64,000 nt of DNA from Asaia lannensis NBRC 102526 (lineage in GTDB: Bacteria > Pseudomonadota > Alphaproteobacteria > Acetobacterales > Acetobacteraceae): NCBI RefSeq assembly GCF_024054035.1, contig NZ_JAMXQU010000001.1:496001-560000 (forward strand), given 5' to 3'. The number at the start of each line of letters is the position of its first letter. Position 1 is the first letter of the stretch. This document shows positions 8,587 through 17,222 of this stretch, piece after piece. The translations under genes and the position numbers were made by a program. The notes below the pieces were generated by a model, which was given only the letters and a program-made list of their open reading frames with translations, did no database searches and was not told the DNA's origin.

Positions 8587-10035
8587 TCAGGACCGGGTCT
8601 TGCGATAAGCCGCCATGGCACGATCCCGTCCCTCTTCGAGCGATACGACAGGTTCCGGATAGTCACGGCCAAGCCTGATTCCAGCCTTGCGCAGAACGGT
8701 ATCATCGGCTTTCCAGGGGGCTGCGATATCCGCGTCGGGGAGTTTGGCCAGTTCCGGCACCCAGCGCCTTATATAATCGCCCTTGGGGTCGAATTTCTCG
8801 GACTGACGTAAAGGGTTGAAAATGCGGAAGAAGGGAGAGGCTTCAACACCTGTCCCCGAAACCCACTGCCAGTTGACGGCATTCGATGCCGGATCGGCAT
8901 CGATAAGCGTATCCCAGAACCAGTCTTCTCCCTTGCGCCAGTCGATCAGCAGGTGCTTGGCCAGAAACGAGGCCACGATCATGCGGGCGCGATTATGCAT
9001 CCAGCCCGTTTCCCAGAGCTGACGCATACCTGCATCCACGACTGGAATGCCAGTCCGGCCACGCTGCCACGCCTCAAGATCCTTGCTGCTCCGTCGCCAG
9101 GGCAGGGCGTGGAATTGCTCTTTCAGGCTCTTCGTCGGCAATTCGGGGTTGTGATAGAGCGTGTACCAGGAGAAGTCGCGCCAGCCGATTTCCGACAGGA
9201 AGGTCTCACGATCTTCAGGGTCTCCCTTATTGGCGCAATGATGCCAGACCTGCCGGGGCGATAGCACGCCATGCCGAAGATAGGGCGACAGGCGTGAGCT
9301 TTCCTCGGCTGCCATGTCATTTCGGCCCGTGTCGTAATGGCCCAGATTATGCTTGGCAAAATCGTGCAGCAATTCGTGTGCAGCTTCTTCACCGTGCTCC
9401 CAGTATTCCGCCATTTTCGTTGCCCAGTCCGGCTTGTTAGGCAGAAGAACGCGATCGATGGAGCAGGGGGTAAAAGCCGATTTTTTGCCCTCGGCAAATG
9501 TGAGCGGCATGAAAGAAAGGGTCGAAGGAGCAGGCAGGGGGGCAGCAGGCGTACCGAGGCTTTTGAAGCCTTTCCACCATGCCGAGAAAATCTTGTAGGG
9601 CGTGCCTGTTTTGGTCACGACCGAATCAGGATTGCGCAGCACTGTGCCGTGCAGTTGCGTCATGCGACAGTTACGGTCTTCCAGCGCCTGGGCTACGGCC
9701 TCATCCTGCAGTTTCGCCTCTTTCTGATAGCGATGATGGCAGAACAGCGCCTGCGCACCGGTCTCCCTGACCAGATCGGGCAGTATCTGTACCGGGTCAC
9801 CCTCAAGTATCAGGCAGTCTCCCTCTCGTTCCTGGAGCGACTGCCGGAAGGCGGAGAGTGCGCCATGAAGGAACCATTGACTGGCACCACCCTGCTTACG
9901 CGTCGTGCCCGAATTGTCCAGAATATAGACGCACAGGATTTTTCCGCCTTTCTCACTGGCAGCATGCAGTGCCGGGTGATCCTGCAAACGCAGGTCTTCG
10001 CGAAACCAGACGAGTGAAACCGGGCTGTCGGTCAT
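8587..10035 (-). CDS. phrB: Deoxyribodipyrimidine photolyase
   Basis: The photolyase splits cyclobutane pyrimidine dimers using blue light, FAD and an antenna cofactor. The 482-residue protein starts LVWFREDLRLQDHPAL in the N-terminal antenna-binding Rossmann domain. The C-terminal FAD domain is intact: GRTGIPVVDAGMRQLWETGWMHNR, then WFWDTLIDADPASN, NWQWVSGTG and FNPLRQSEKFDPKGDYIRRWVPEL. These are the family signatures, with the tryptophans expected for electron transfer. I chose the ATG at 10033-10035 because similarity starts there. An upstream in-frame extension of about 60 residues is Pro- and Arg-rich and looks non-coding. The ribosome site is weak. It is convergent with the gene at 7939. 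Confidence 0.93.
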   Translation of the reverse strand: MTDSPVSLVWFREDLRLQDHPALHAASEKGGKILCVYILDNSGTTRKQGGASQWFLHGALSAFRQSLQEREGDCLILEGDPVQILPDLVRETGAQALFCHHRYQKEAKLQDEAVAQALEDRNCRMTQLHGTVLRNPDSVVTKTGTPYKIFSAWWKGFKSLGTPAAPLPAPSTLSFMPLTFAEGKKSAFTPCSIDRVLLPNKPDWATKMAEYWEHGEEAAHELLHDFAKHNLGHYDTGRNDMAAEESSRLSPYLRHGVLSPRQVWHHCANKGDPEDRETFLSEIGWRDFSWYTLYHNPELPTKSLKEQFHALPWRRSSKDLEAWQRGRTGIPVVDAGMRQLWETGWMHNRARMIVASFLAKHLLIDWRKGEDWFWDTLIDADPASNAVNWQWVSGTGVEASPFFRIFNPLRQSEKFDPKGDYIRRWVPELAKLPDADIAAPWKADDTVLRKAGIRLGRDYPEPVVSLEEGRDRAMAAYRKTRS

Positions 10036-10333
10036 GATGATTTTGCCTGACTCTCGATCACGGGTGGGGGCATGGCGGGACGATCGGGCGCCATGCCCGG
10101 GAATGGGTGCAGGAATCGTACAAGGGACTTGCACAGGGGAGACAGGTTCAGCGCGGCAGGGTGTCCGGGGTTCACTTGCATGCGTCACAGGTCCGATGAT
10201 CGGGCGGTCATCGGACATTCATTGGGCCGCCTGCGATCGGGGTAGGCCATGCGACGATGCCGAATTGTAACGAAGCGAACCCATATGCTGGAAGTGCGTT
10301 TATTACCGCAGACTTTCTGAAAGGACATGTTTC

Positions 10334-10528
10334 ATGACCAAGGCTTCCTTCCTCCGCACCGGTGCTCTCGCTGTCATGCTGGCACTGCCCGCCCTCGGGC
10401 TTACGGCCTGTAATACGGTCGATGGCGCAGGTCGCGATGTCAGCTCGATCGGCCATAATGTGAGCAACGGCGCGAGTGCGACGCAGGGCGCTATTCACAA
10501 TTCCGTGCCGCAGGCGGCGACGCACTGA
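10334..10528 (+). CDS. Entericidin-type small lipoprotein
   Basis: A 64-residue protein has a basic N-terminus, a hydrophobic helix and a lipobox ending LGLTAC (Cys26 expected to be lipidated). The mature sequence CNTVDGAGRDVSSIGHNVSN closely follows the entericidin A/B pattern (CNT..G.G.D....G). Entericidins are small envelope lipoproteins; EcnA/EcnB of E. coli form an antidote/toxin pair. Only one member is present here, so a toxin-antidote role cannot be claimed. The ribosome site AAAGGA lies eight bases before ATG, and a strong terminator follows. Confidence 0.85.
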   Translation: MTKASFLRTGALAVMLALPALGLTACNTVDGAGRDVSSIGHNVSNGASATQGAIHNSVPQAATH

Positions 10529-10556
10529 GCGACGCACTCCCTTTCGGGCAAGGCTG

Positions 10557-10584
10557 AAAAGGCGGGGGAACACCCCGCCTTTTT
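10557..10584 (+). terminator. Rho-independent terminator after the entericidin gene
   Basis: The stem AAGGCGGGG/CCCCGCCTT (10559-10567 with 10573-10581) sits on a run of T (10580-10584). It lies 30 bases past the stop of the lipoprotein gene and insulates the rib operon downstream. Confidence 0.85.
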
Positions 10585-10660
10585 CGTGTCCGCCTTTCCT
10601 TCTCCTGCGGGGCGGGATGAGCCGCTACTTGCAAAACCTGTCGGAGAGGGCACATAGTGA

Positions 10661-10689
10661 CTGACCGGTCATATCGACCGGTCTAGAAT
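10661..10689 (+). promoter_or_regulatory. Promoter of the rib operon overlapped by twin GACCGGTC palindromes
   Basis: A sigma-70-like promoter can be read as CTGACC (10661-10666), 17 bases, TAGAAT (10684-10689). That would start transcription just before the FMN riboswitch. Two identical palindromes, GACCGGTC, lie at 10663-10670 and 10676-10683, on the -35 box and the spacer, 13 bases centre to centre. This layout suggests an operator, for example for a TetR-type repressor, but no regulator gene is nearby. Confidence 0.5.
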
Positions 10690-10692
10690 TCG

Positions 10693-10837
10693 ACGTTCTC
10701 GGGGCGGGGTGAAACTCCCCACCGGCGGTAGGTGCCAAGGCACGAGCCCGCGAGCGCCTTCACTGTTTGCGTGAGGGGTCAGCAGATCCGGTCAAACTCC
10801 GGAGCCGACGGTCACAGTCCGGATGAAAGAGAACAGG
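10693..10837 (+). promoter_or_regulatory. FMN riboswitch (RFN element)
   Basis: The sequence carries the conserved RFN blocks in order: a TTCTCGGGGCGGGGTGAAA start, CCCCACCGGCGGTAGG, GAGCCCGCGAG, GTCAGCAGATCCGGT, CCGGAGCCGACGGTCACAGT and CCGGATGAAAGAGAAC. RFN elements bind FMN and lower expression of riboflavin synthesis genes. It sits directly in front of ribD. No T-run terminator follows, so control is more likely at translation of ribD than by attenuation. Confidence 0.95.
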
Positions 10838-10932
10838 ACATGTCCCGGCAGGGTGCGCTTAGGTGCGCGCCGTGCAGGCAGGTGGGATGTTCGCGCCCGG
10901 AGACCGTCCTAGATGGATGGGATCGCATTATC

Positions 10933-12012
10933 GTGTCGGGAGTTTTCGCCCCCGGAACGCCCATAGCCCACGAGGAGCGCGATGCGCTTCATCGCAAGGC
11001 TGTCCGTTCGGGTTTCGAGGCTGCGCTTGCCGAGGCAGCGCGTTATCTTGGCGCCACCTCTCCGAACCCGGCTGTAGGCTGTTGTCTGCTCGATTCCGCT
11101 GGAACGATTCTGGTGACGGAAGCCCATCACCGCACCGGTGCACGCCATGCCGAGGCGCTTGCCCTGCATCGTGCCCGCGAGCTCGGGGTGATCGACCGTG
11201 TGGCCACAGCCCTCGTAACACTCGAACCCTGCAATCATGTCGGGCGTACGCCACCCTGTAGCGAGGCGCTGCGCGACAGCCCTGTGCGCGATGTCTGGGT
11301 CGGTATGCGCGATCCCAATCCTGTCGCCGGGGGCGGTATCGCGCGGCTGCGCCAGATGCCCGAGGGGCGCAATGTCTTTCTGCTGGAAGACTTCCCGGAA
11401 CTTGCCGATCTTCGCGAAGGCTGTGCAGCACTTCTCGCACCCTTCGCCAGTCGCATTCTGCGACAGCGTCCCTGGATTACGGTCAAGCAGGCCCGCAACG
11501 AAGTGGGTTCGATGATACCACCTGCGGGGCGCAAGACATTCACCAGTCAGGCCTCGCTCGAGATCGCCCATCGTCTGCGCCGTGCCAGCGATGCCATTAT
11601 CACAGGCATCGGCACCATTCTTGCCGACAGCCCGCGCTTCGATGTGCGTCATGTGCCCGATCATGAAGACAGGGCGCCACGACTGGTCGTCGTATGCGAC
11701 AGGCAGAACCGTCTGCCGGATTCATGGCGCGAGAAAATGATCGGCAGCGGCTTTCGTGTCGTCGTCTCACGCGAGCTGGGCGAGATACCCTCGCTTCTGG
11801 CCGATCATGGCGTGAACTGGGCGATGGTCGAGGCCGGGCCGGGGTTGCTTGGCGAGATCGGGCGGCTCGGTCTGTGGGATGACTGGCTGGATATCCAGAC
11901 CACCGGAAATGGCCCCGATCGGTACAGGGTCTTTTCTCATGGCCCCACCCCCTTGCGTTTCATTCTTGATGAAGGGGTTCGTCCTCTTCCTGCTGACGAG
12001 GCTGTTTTCTGA
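10933..12012 (+). CDS. ribD: Riboflavin-specific deaminase/reductase
   Basis: RibD deaminates the GTP cyclohydrolase product and then reduces its ribosyl group, the second and third steps of riboflavin synthesis. The N-terminal deaminase domain has ATSPNPAVGCCLLD, the zinc ligands in ARHAEALAL and LEPCNHVGRTPPC, and GMRDPNPVAGGG. The C-terminal reductase domain has PWITVKQA, TGIGTILADSPRF and RAPRLVVVCD. The start is uncertain. I chose GTG at 10933 because it gives a normal-length protein (359 residues) beginning near the family's first conserved helix. ATG at 10840 lies right after the riboswitch but adds 31 residues unlike RibD. It overlaps ribE by one base (TGATG). Confidence 0.9.
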   Translation: MSGVFAPGTPIAHEERDALHRKAVRSGFEAALAEAARYLGATSPNPAVGCCLLDSAGTILVTEAHHRTGARHAEALALHRARELGVIDRVATALVTLEPCNHVGRTPPCSEALRDSPVRDVWVGMRDPNPVAGGGIARLRQMPEGRNVFLLEDFPELADLREGCAALLAPFASRILRQRPWITVKQARNEVGSMIPPAGRKTFTSQASLEIAHRLRRASDAIITGIGTILADSPRFDVRHVPDHEDRAPRLVVVCDRQNRLPDSWREKMIGSGFRVVVSRELGEIPSLLADHGVNWAMVEAGPGLLGEIGRLGLWDDWLDIQTTGNGPDRYRVFSHGPTPLRFILDEGVRPLPADEAVF

Positions 12013-12623
12013 TGTTTTCAGGCATTATCGAACATATCGGTCGTATCCGTGCTGTCGAGCCGCGCGATCAGGCAATCCTGCTTCAGGTCGAGACCGGCCT
12101 GTCGGATATGGATCTGGGCGAGAGCATTGCCGTCAACGGCGTCTGTCTTACGGTTGCGGCGTACGACTCATCGGGGCTTGCCGATTTCTTCGTCAGCTCG
12201 GAAACCCTTTCACGCACGGCGCTGGGCAGGCTCAAACCGGGCGCGCGTGTCAATCTGGAGCGGGCCAGCACACCGGCCACGCGTCTTTCCGGACATATCG
12301 TACAGGGTCATGTCGATGGGCTGGCGCATCTGGTGGCGATCCGCTCGGTCGGTGAATCGCATCATATTACCTTCCGCCTTCCGGCTGCCTTGCGCGGCTA
12401 TGTGGTCGAAAAGGGATCGATCGCCCTCGATGGCGTCAGCCTGACCGTCAACGAGGTGAGCGACGTGCAGGATGACGCTTTCACCATTGCGCTCATGATC
12501 ATTCCACACACATGGGATCATACGGGGCTTTCCGAACTCCATGAGGGCGATCCGGCCAATGTCGAGGTCGACGTTCTGGCCAAATATGTCGAGAGCCTGC
12601 TGAAATACGGGGTACGGTCATGA
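12012..12623 (+). CDS. ribE: Riboflavin synthase, alpha subunit
   Basis: This enzyme dismutates two 6,7-dimethyl-8-ribityllumazine molecules into riboflavin, the last step of the pathway. The 203-residue protein has the two lumazine-binding repeats typical of the family. The first is [10 protein letters not shown]...[14 protein letters not shown]; the second begins [14 protein letters not shown] and runs to [17 protein letters not shown]. Its start overlaps the ribD stop by one base and its stop overlaps the ribBA start by four (ATGA), so the genes are probably translationally coupled. Confidence 0.95.
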   Translation: MFSGIIEHIGRIRAVEPRDQAILLQVETGLSDMDLGESIAVNGVCLTVAAYDSSGLADFFVSSETLSRTALGRLKPGARVNLERASTPATRLSGHIVQGHVDGLAHLVAIRSVGESHHITFRLPAALRGYVVEKGSIALDGVSLTVNEVSDVQDDAFTIALMIIPHTWDHTGLSELHEGDPANVEVDVLAKYVESLLKYGVRS

Positions 12624-13909
12624 GCACGATGCTGTCCCATACGCTGGCGCGGGCCATCACGGCCATGCGCGAAGGGCGTATGGTGATGATGGTCGATGAC
12701 GAGGCGCGCGAGAACGAGGGCGATCTGGTCATTGCGGCCCAGTTCGCAACACCCGATGCCATCAACTTCATGGCCGTACATGCGCGCGGTCTGATCTGTC
12801 TGCCGCTCGAACCCGAGCAGATCGACCGGCTGGACCTGCCCATGATGCCCCGTCGCGGTCATGATCCACGTGGAACGGCGTTCACCGTGTCGATCGAGGC
12901 CACAAGCGGCATCACGACGGGCATCTCGGCCGCAGACCGGGCCCGGACGATTCAGGTTGCGGGCCACCCGGATGCGAAGCCGGAGGATATCAGCACGCCC
13001 GGTCATATCTTTCCGCTGCGAGCCCATCCTGATGGCACCCTTGCGCGTGACGGTCATACCGAAGGCGCAGTCGATCTGGCGCGTCTGGCGGGGCTTTATC
13101 CTGCAGCCGTCATCTGCGAGGTGATGAGTGCCGACGGTACGATGGCCCGTCTGCCCGAACTGCGCGCGTTTTCTGTCCGTCACGATATCCCGGTGATCAG
13201 CATCGAGGAAATCGCTGCCTGGTGTCGTGTCCATGGTCGCGGAGCGCTTGGTGACAACATCGTACCCGAGCCGGTTCCCCCTGCAGTCGAACGTATTGCC
13301 GAGGCCGCACTCCCCAGCATCTATGGCGGTCACGATCTGCGTATCCATGCTTTTCGTGCGCCTGATGGCATAGAGCATGTTGCTCTGGTCAAGGGCGATC
13401 CGAGCCAGGGCGTTCCACTGGTTCGCCTTCATTCCGAATGCGTGACGGGCGATGCGCTCGGGTCGCTGCGTTGCGATTGCGGCCCGCAACTGCGCGAGGC
13501 GCTGGAGCGGATCGCCGCCGCACCTAGTGGCGTGCTGGTCTATATGCGCGGCCATGAGGGCAGGGGGATCGGTCTGGGCAACAAGATACGTGCCTATGCC
13601 CTGCAGGATCAGGGCAAGGATACGCTCGAGGCCAATCTCGAACTCGGATTGCCCGGCGATGCGCGCGACTGGGTGGCCGGGGCGGCCATTCTGCAGTCTC
13701 TCGGTGTCGACGCGCTGACCCTGCTGACCAATAATCCGACCAAGGTATCGGGTCTCGAGGCGGCCGGGTTGAAGGTGGTCAGCCAGGAGCGGCTCGAAGC
13801 CGGATCGAACCCGTTCAATCGCGCCTATCTTCATGCCAAACGGACCCGGATGGGGCATCAGCTGAGCGATGTCTGGCCCGAACTCGTTGAGTCAGTGATA
13901 CAGAAGTAA
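12620..13909 (+). CDS. ribBA: DHBP synthase / GTP cyclohydrolase II fusion
   Basis: This bifunctional enzyme supplies both branches of riboflavin synthesis. The N-terminal half makes 3,4-dihydroxy-2-butanone 4-phosphate ([39 protein letters not shown]). The C-terminal half is GTP cyclohydrolase II with the zinc cysteines in [17 protein letters not shown] (C-x10-C-x-C), [15 protein letters not shown] and LLTNNPTK. Key residues of both halves appear intact, unlike some alphaproteobacterial RibBA proteins whose cyclohydrolase half is degenerate. It is 429 residues, overlaps ribE by four bases, and lies ten bases before ribH. Confidence 0.95.
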   Translation: MSTMLSHTLARAITAMREGRMVMMVDDEARENEGDLVIAAQFATPDAINFMAVHARGLICLPLEPEQIDRLDLPMMPRRGHDPRGTAFTVSIEATSGITTGISAADRARTIQVAGHPDAKPEDISTPGHIFPLRAHPDGTLARDGHTEGAVDLARLAGLYPAAVICEVMSADGTMARLPELRAFSVRHDIPVISIEEIAAWCRVHGRGALGDNIVPEPVPPAVERIAEAALPSIYGGHDLRIHAFRAPDGIEHVALVKGDPSQGVPLVRLHSECVTGDALGSLRCDCGPQLREALERIAAAPSGVLVYMRGHEGRGIGLGNKIRAYALQDQGKDTLEANLELGLPGDARDWVAGAAILQSLGVDALTLLTNNPTKVSGLEAAGLKVVSQERLEAGSNPFNRAYLHAKRTRMGHQLSDVWPELVESVIQK

Positions 13910-13919
13910 GGATCTCCCC

Positions 13920-14393
13920 ATGAGCAAATCCATCCCCGTTGCCCCCGATCTTACCCTTGTCCCTACGCCCAAGCTCGCTCTGCTGGTCAGCCGTTTCAAT
14001 ACGGATGTCACGCATGGTCTTCGCGATGGTGCGCTCGAATGGCTGGAAGAACATGGCATTCGCGATGTCGATGTGTTCGACGCACCCGGTGCGTTCGAAC
14101 TGCCCCTGATGGCGCAGGCTCTGGCCAAGACCGGCACCTATGAGGGTGTCATCTGCCTTGGCTGCGTGATCAAGGGCGATACGGCGCATTTCGAGTTCAT
14201 CAGCCTCGGCGCGACGATCGGCATCATGCAGGCCCAGCTGACTACCGAGACGCCCATCTCCTTTGGTGTGCTCACCACCTATACGGACGAACAGGCCCAG
14301 GCCCGCTCGCGCAAGGACGTTCACAACAAGGGCCGCGAGGCCTCGGCCGCCTGTGTCGAGACCCTCGCTTTCCTGCGCAATACGCGTAGCTGA
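13920..14393 (+). CDS. ribH: 6,7-dimethyl-8-ribityllumazine synthase
   Basis: RibH condenses the RibB and RibD-branch products to lumazine, the substrate of RibE, and usually forms hollow oligomers. The 157-residue protein has the expected blocks: LLVSRFNTDVTHGL, DAPGAFELPLMAQAL, LGCVIKGDTAHFEFI (usually LG.VI.G.T.HF) and FGVLTTYTDEQA. It is the last gene of the rib operon. In many alphaproteobacteria nusB comes next; here a hopanoid transporter follows after 115 bases. Confidence 0.95.
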   Translation: MSKSIPVAPDLTLVPTPKLALLVSRFNTDVTHGLRDGALEWLEEHGIRDVDVFDAPGAFELPLMAQALAKTGTYEGVICLGCVIKGDTAHFEFISLGATIGIMQAQLTTETPISFGVLTTYTDEQAQARSRKDVHNKGREASAACVETLAFLRNTRS

Positions 14394-14508
14394 GGCGTTT
14401 GTTACAACGCTGTGACGTGACTCGTTTCCCATTCGGGTAACAATGCTCTAAACCTGCCCGGACCATGACGCCTAAGCGTCTCTCCGTGGCAGGGTTCATT
14501 ACACGTCA

Positions 14509-17103
14509 ATGCTTGCAAATCTCATCGGATCGATCGTCTCGTTCTGCACAAGGCGTGCCCTTGTCATCGTCGCCCTCTTTACGGTTCTGACTGCCGGGAG
14601 CCTGCTGGTTACCGCCCAACGTCTGGGTGTGACGACCGATACCGACGAGATGTTCGCCGCGAACCTGCCCTGGAAGCAACGTGGTGCCGAGCTGAGCAGG
14701 CTGTTTCCGCAGAATGACGACCTGATGGTGGCCATCATCAAGGCCGATATGCCCGAGCAGGGGCGCGCTACGGCGCGTGAGCTGGCCAAGATCCTGCGTG
14801 CCGACCACAAGAATTTCCGAACCGTCCGCCTGCCTGACGACTCGCCCTTCCTTGAAAATCACGGGCTGCTCTATCTCGACAAGCCGGTTCTGGGCTCGCT
14901 GCTCGACTCGATTGTCGCTGCGCAGCCTTTCCTCGGGACGCTTTCTGCCGACCCATCCTCGCGCGGCATCTTCACGGCTCTCGGTCTGCTGGGTGAAGGT
15001 CTTTCTGCGGGTGAGGATATTCCGGACAGCTTCACGCCCGAGCTGCGGGGCTTTGCCACGGCGCTGCACGATGCAGCCAGCGGTCACCCCAAGGACCTGT
15101 CCTGGCAGAATCTTCTGGCCGGTCCACTGGGCGACATGGCGGGCAATTACCAGTACGTCATGACCCAGCCGCATGAGGATTTCGGTTCGCTCCAGCCGGG
15201 CGGCGAGGCAAGTGCTGCCATGCGTCGTGCCATCGATTCCCTGCCTTTCGTAAAAAGCGGCAACGCCATTGCGATGATTACTGGCCCCGTGCAGCTGAGT
15301 GACGAGGAGTTCTCGACCGTTGCGCATGGCATGGGGTTCGGCCTGCTGACGTCCCTTGTGCTGGTGGCCTGCTGGCTGGTTCTGGCTGTGCGTTCCGTAC
15401 GGGTGATCGTGCCGATCCTGATTACGCTGGTCATCGGTCTGCTGCTGACCACCGGCTTTGCCGCCATTGCCGTGGGCAAGCTCAATCTGATCTCGGTGGC
15501 TTTTGCGGTGCTGTTCGTGGGCATTGCCGTCGATTTTGCAATCCAGTTCTCTGTCCGTTTTCGTGGGCAGCGCCTGCCGTCAGGCGAGCCTATGACCCCA
15601 GCCGATGCGCTTGCCGAGACCGGGCGTGAGACGGGCCATCAGATTCTGGTCGCCGCACTGGCGACGGCAGCAGGTTTCCTTGCCTTCGTACCGACCAGTT
15701 TCGTGGGGGTGGCACAGCTTGGTCTTATTGCCGGTATCGGCATGATCATCGCTTTTCTGTGCACCATGACGCTGCTGCCCGCGCTGCTGCATGTGTTCCG
15801 TGCGCGCGTGAGCCGCGGCATGCCCGGATTTGCACGCCTTGCGCCGGCAGATCGTTTCCTGCGCCATTTCCGCAAGCCTATTCTGGCGTTCTATGCGGTT
15901 CTGGCCCTGATCGGCCTTGCGCTGATTCCGCGTCTCACCTTCGATGCCGACCCACTTCATACGAAAAACCCGAATACCGAAGGGATGCGCGCCCTCCATC
16001 TTCTGGAGCAGGACCCGCGTGCCTCGCCTTATGACGGTGAGGTGATCGTTCCCAATCTGGCCATTGCTGCCCAGCGCGTGAAACAGTTCGAGGCACTGCC
16101 CAGCGTATCGTCCGTCATGTGGCTTGGCATGTTCGTGCCTGAGAACCAGTCCGAAAAACTGGCCATGATCAAGGATACCGCGTCGATCCTTCTGCCGACG
16201 CTGGTCGGGCAGGAGGTTCAGGCTGCGCCCGATGCCGATGCATTGCGTGCAAGCGCTGCCTCTGCTGCGGGCAAGCTGGGTGCTGTGATCGACAAGACTG
16301 CACCGGACTCTCCGCTGCGCGACATCCAGAAATCGCTGGCCATTCTGTCGAAGGCGCCGGATGCGCAGATCATGGCCGCCAATACGGCGCTGACGCGCTT
16401 CCTGCCGGAGCAGCTGGCCCAGCTTGTGGATGTGCTTCAGCCGACACCTGTGACCATCGAGAGCATTCCGCAGGATATCGCGCGCGATTATGTGGCTCCC
16501 GACGGGCGCGCCCTGCTCAAGATCCTGCCCAAGGGGCGCATGTCCGACAGCAAGGTGCTCTATCGCTTCCTGAGCGACATGCTTTCTGTCGACAAGAACA
16601 CGGCAGGCACGGCGCTTGAAGTGGTCGAGAGCGCCCATACCATGGTGCATGCATTCTCGACTGCCGCGATTTCCGCGCTGGTGATGATCGCCATCATCCT
16701 TTTCGTGGCGCTGCGCCGTGTGCTGGACATGGCGCTCGTTCTGGCACCGCTGCTGCTTTCGGCGCTACTGACCGTTATTCTGATCGTGACGGTGCCCGAG
16801 ACGCTCAATTTCGCGAATATCATCGCACTTCCCCTGCTGCTCGGGGTCGGTGTGTCGTTCAACATCTATTTCGTCATGAACTGGCGTGCGGGCATCAAAA
16901 GCCCACTGACATCGCCAACGGCTCGTGCCGTGCTGTTTTCGGCTCTGACGACCGGAACGGCTTTCGGATCGCTTGCCGCCTCCCAGCATCCCGGCACTGC
17001 CAGTATGGGGCGTCTCCTGCTGATGTCGCTCGCCTGTACCCTGCTTGCAACGCTGACATTCATTCCGGCCCTGCTGCCCAAACGCAGCATCGACAAGGAG
17101 TAG
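14509..17103 (+). CDS. hpnN: Hopanoid transporter of the RND/MMPL family
   Basis: HpnN moves hopanoids to the outer membrane in hopanoid-making bacteria. The 864-residue protein has the RND plan. One membrane helix near the N-terminus is followed by a large periplasmic loop (about 40-265) and a helix bundle with VAFAVLFVGIAVDFAIQFSVRFR and FVPTSFVGVAQLGLIAGIGM. A second loop (about 480-720) and a second bundle follow (ANIIALPLLLGVGVSFNIYF, LLMSLACTLLATLTFIPALL). Length and the paired bundles match HpnN. It is preceded by a 115-base gap after ribH and has a poor ribosome site, so the start at 14509 is probable rather than certain. No other hopanoid gene is in the window. Confidence 0.85.
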   Translation: MLANLIGSIVSFCTRRALVIVALFTVLTAGSLLVTAQRLGVTTDTDEMFAANLPWKQRGAELSRLFPQNDDLMVAIIKADMPEQGRATARELAKILRADHKNFRTVRLPDDSPFLENHGLLYLDKPVLGSLLDSIVAAQPFLGTLSADPSSRGIFTALGLLGEGLSAGEDIPDSFTPELRGFATALHDAASGHPKDLSWQNLLAGPLGDMAGNYQYVMTQPHEDFGSLQPGGEASAAMRRAIDSLPFVKSGNAIAMITGPVQLSDEEFSTVAHGMGFGLLTSLVLVACWLVLAVRSVRVIVPILITLVIGLLLTTGFAAIAVGKLNLISVAFAVLFVGIAVDFAIQFSVRFRGQRLPSGEPMTPADALAETGRETGHQILVAALATAAGFLAFVPTSFVGVAQLGLIAGIGMIIAFLCTMTLLPALLHVFRARVSRGMPGFARLAPADRFLRHFRKPILAFYAVLALIGLALIPRLTFDADPLHTKNPNTEGMRALHLLEQDPRASPYDGEVIVPNLAIAAQRVKQFEALPSVSSVMWLGMFVPENQSEKLAMIKDTASILLPTLVGQEVQAAPDADALRASAASAAGKLGAVIDKTAPDSPLRDIQKSLAILSKAPDAQIMAANTALTRFLPEQLAQLVDVLQPTPVTIESIPQDIARDYVAPDGRALLKILPKGRMSDSKVLYRFLSDMLSVDKNTAGTALEVVESAHTMVHAFSTAAISALVMIAIILFVALRRVLDMALVLAPLLLSALLTVILIVTVPETLNFANIIALPLLLGVGVSFNIYFVMNWRAGIKSPLTSPTARAVLFSALTTGTAFGSLAASQHPGTASMGRLLLMSLACTLLATLTFIPALLPKRSIDKE

Positions 17104-17222
17104 CGAAGCCGGGCTCGACCCTGTGCCCTGCCTGTCGATGCAATTCCGGGATGCGGAAAATCGGACTGGTCAGGGCCTGATAGAGAGTGTTAGGGGGAGG
17201 CATCCTAACGCTTTCGTGAGCC

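Noticed and set aside
10840-10932. ribD start at the ATG directly after the riboswitch
   Set aside because: The extra 31 residues do not resemble RibD, and the ribosome site is only three bases from the ATG; kept only as an alternative.
12518-13858. Minus-strand frame of 446 residues opposite ribBA
   Set aside because: Antisense shadow of a certain gene; no recognisable protein.
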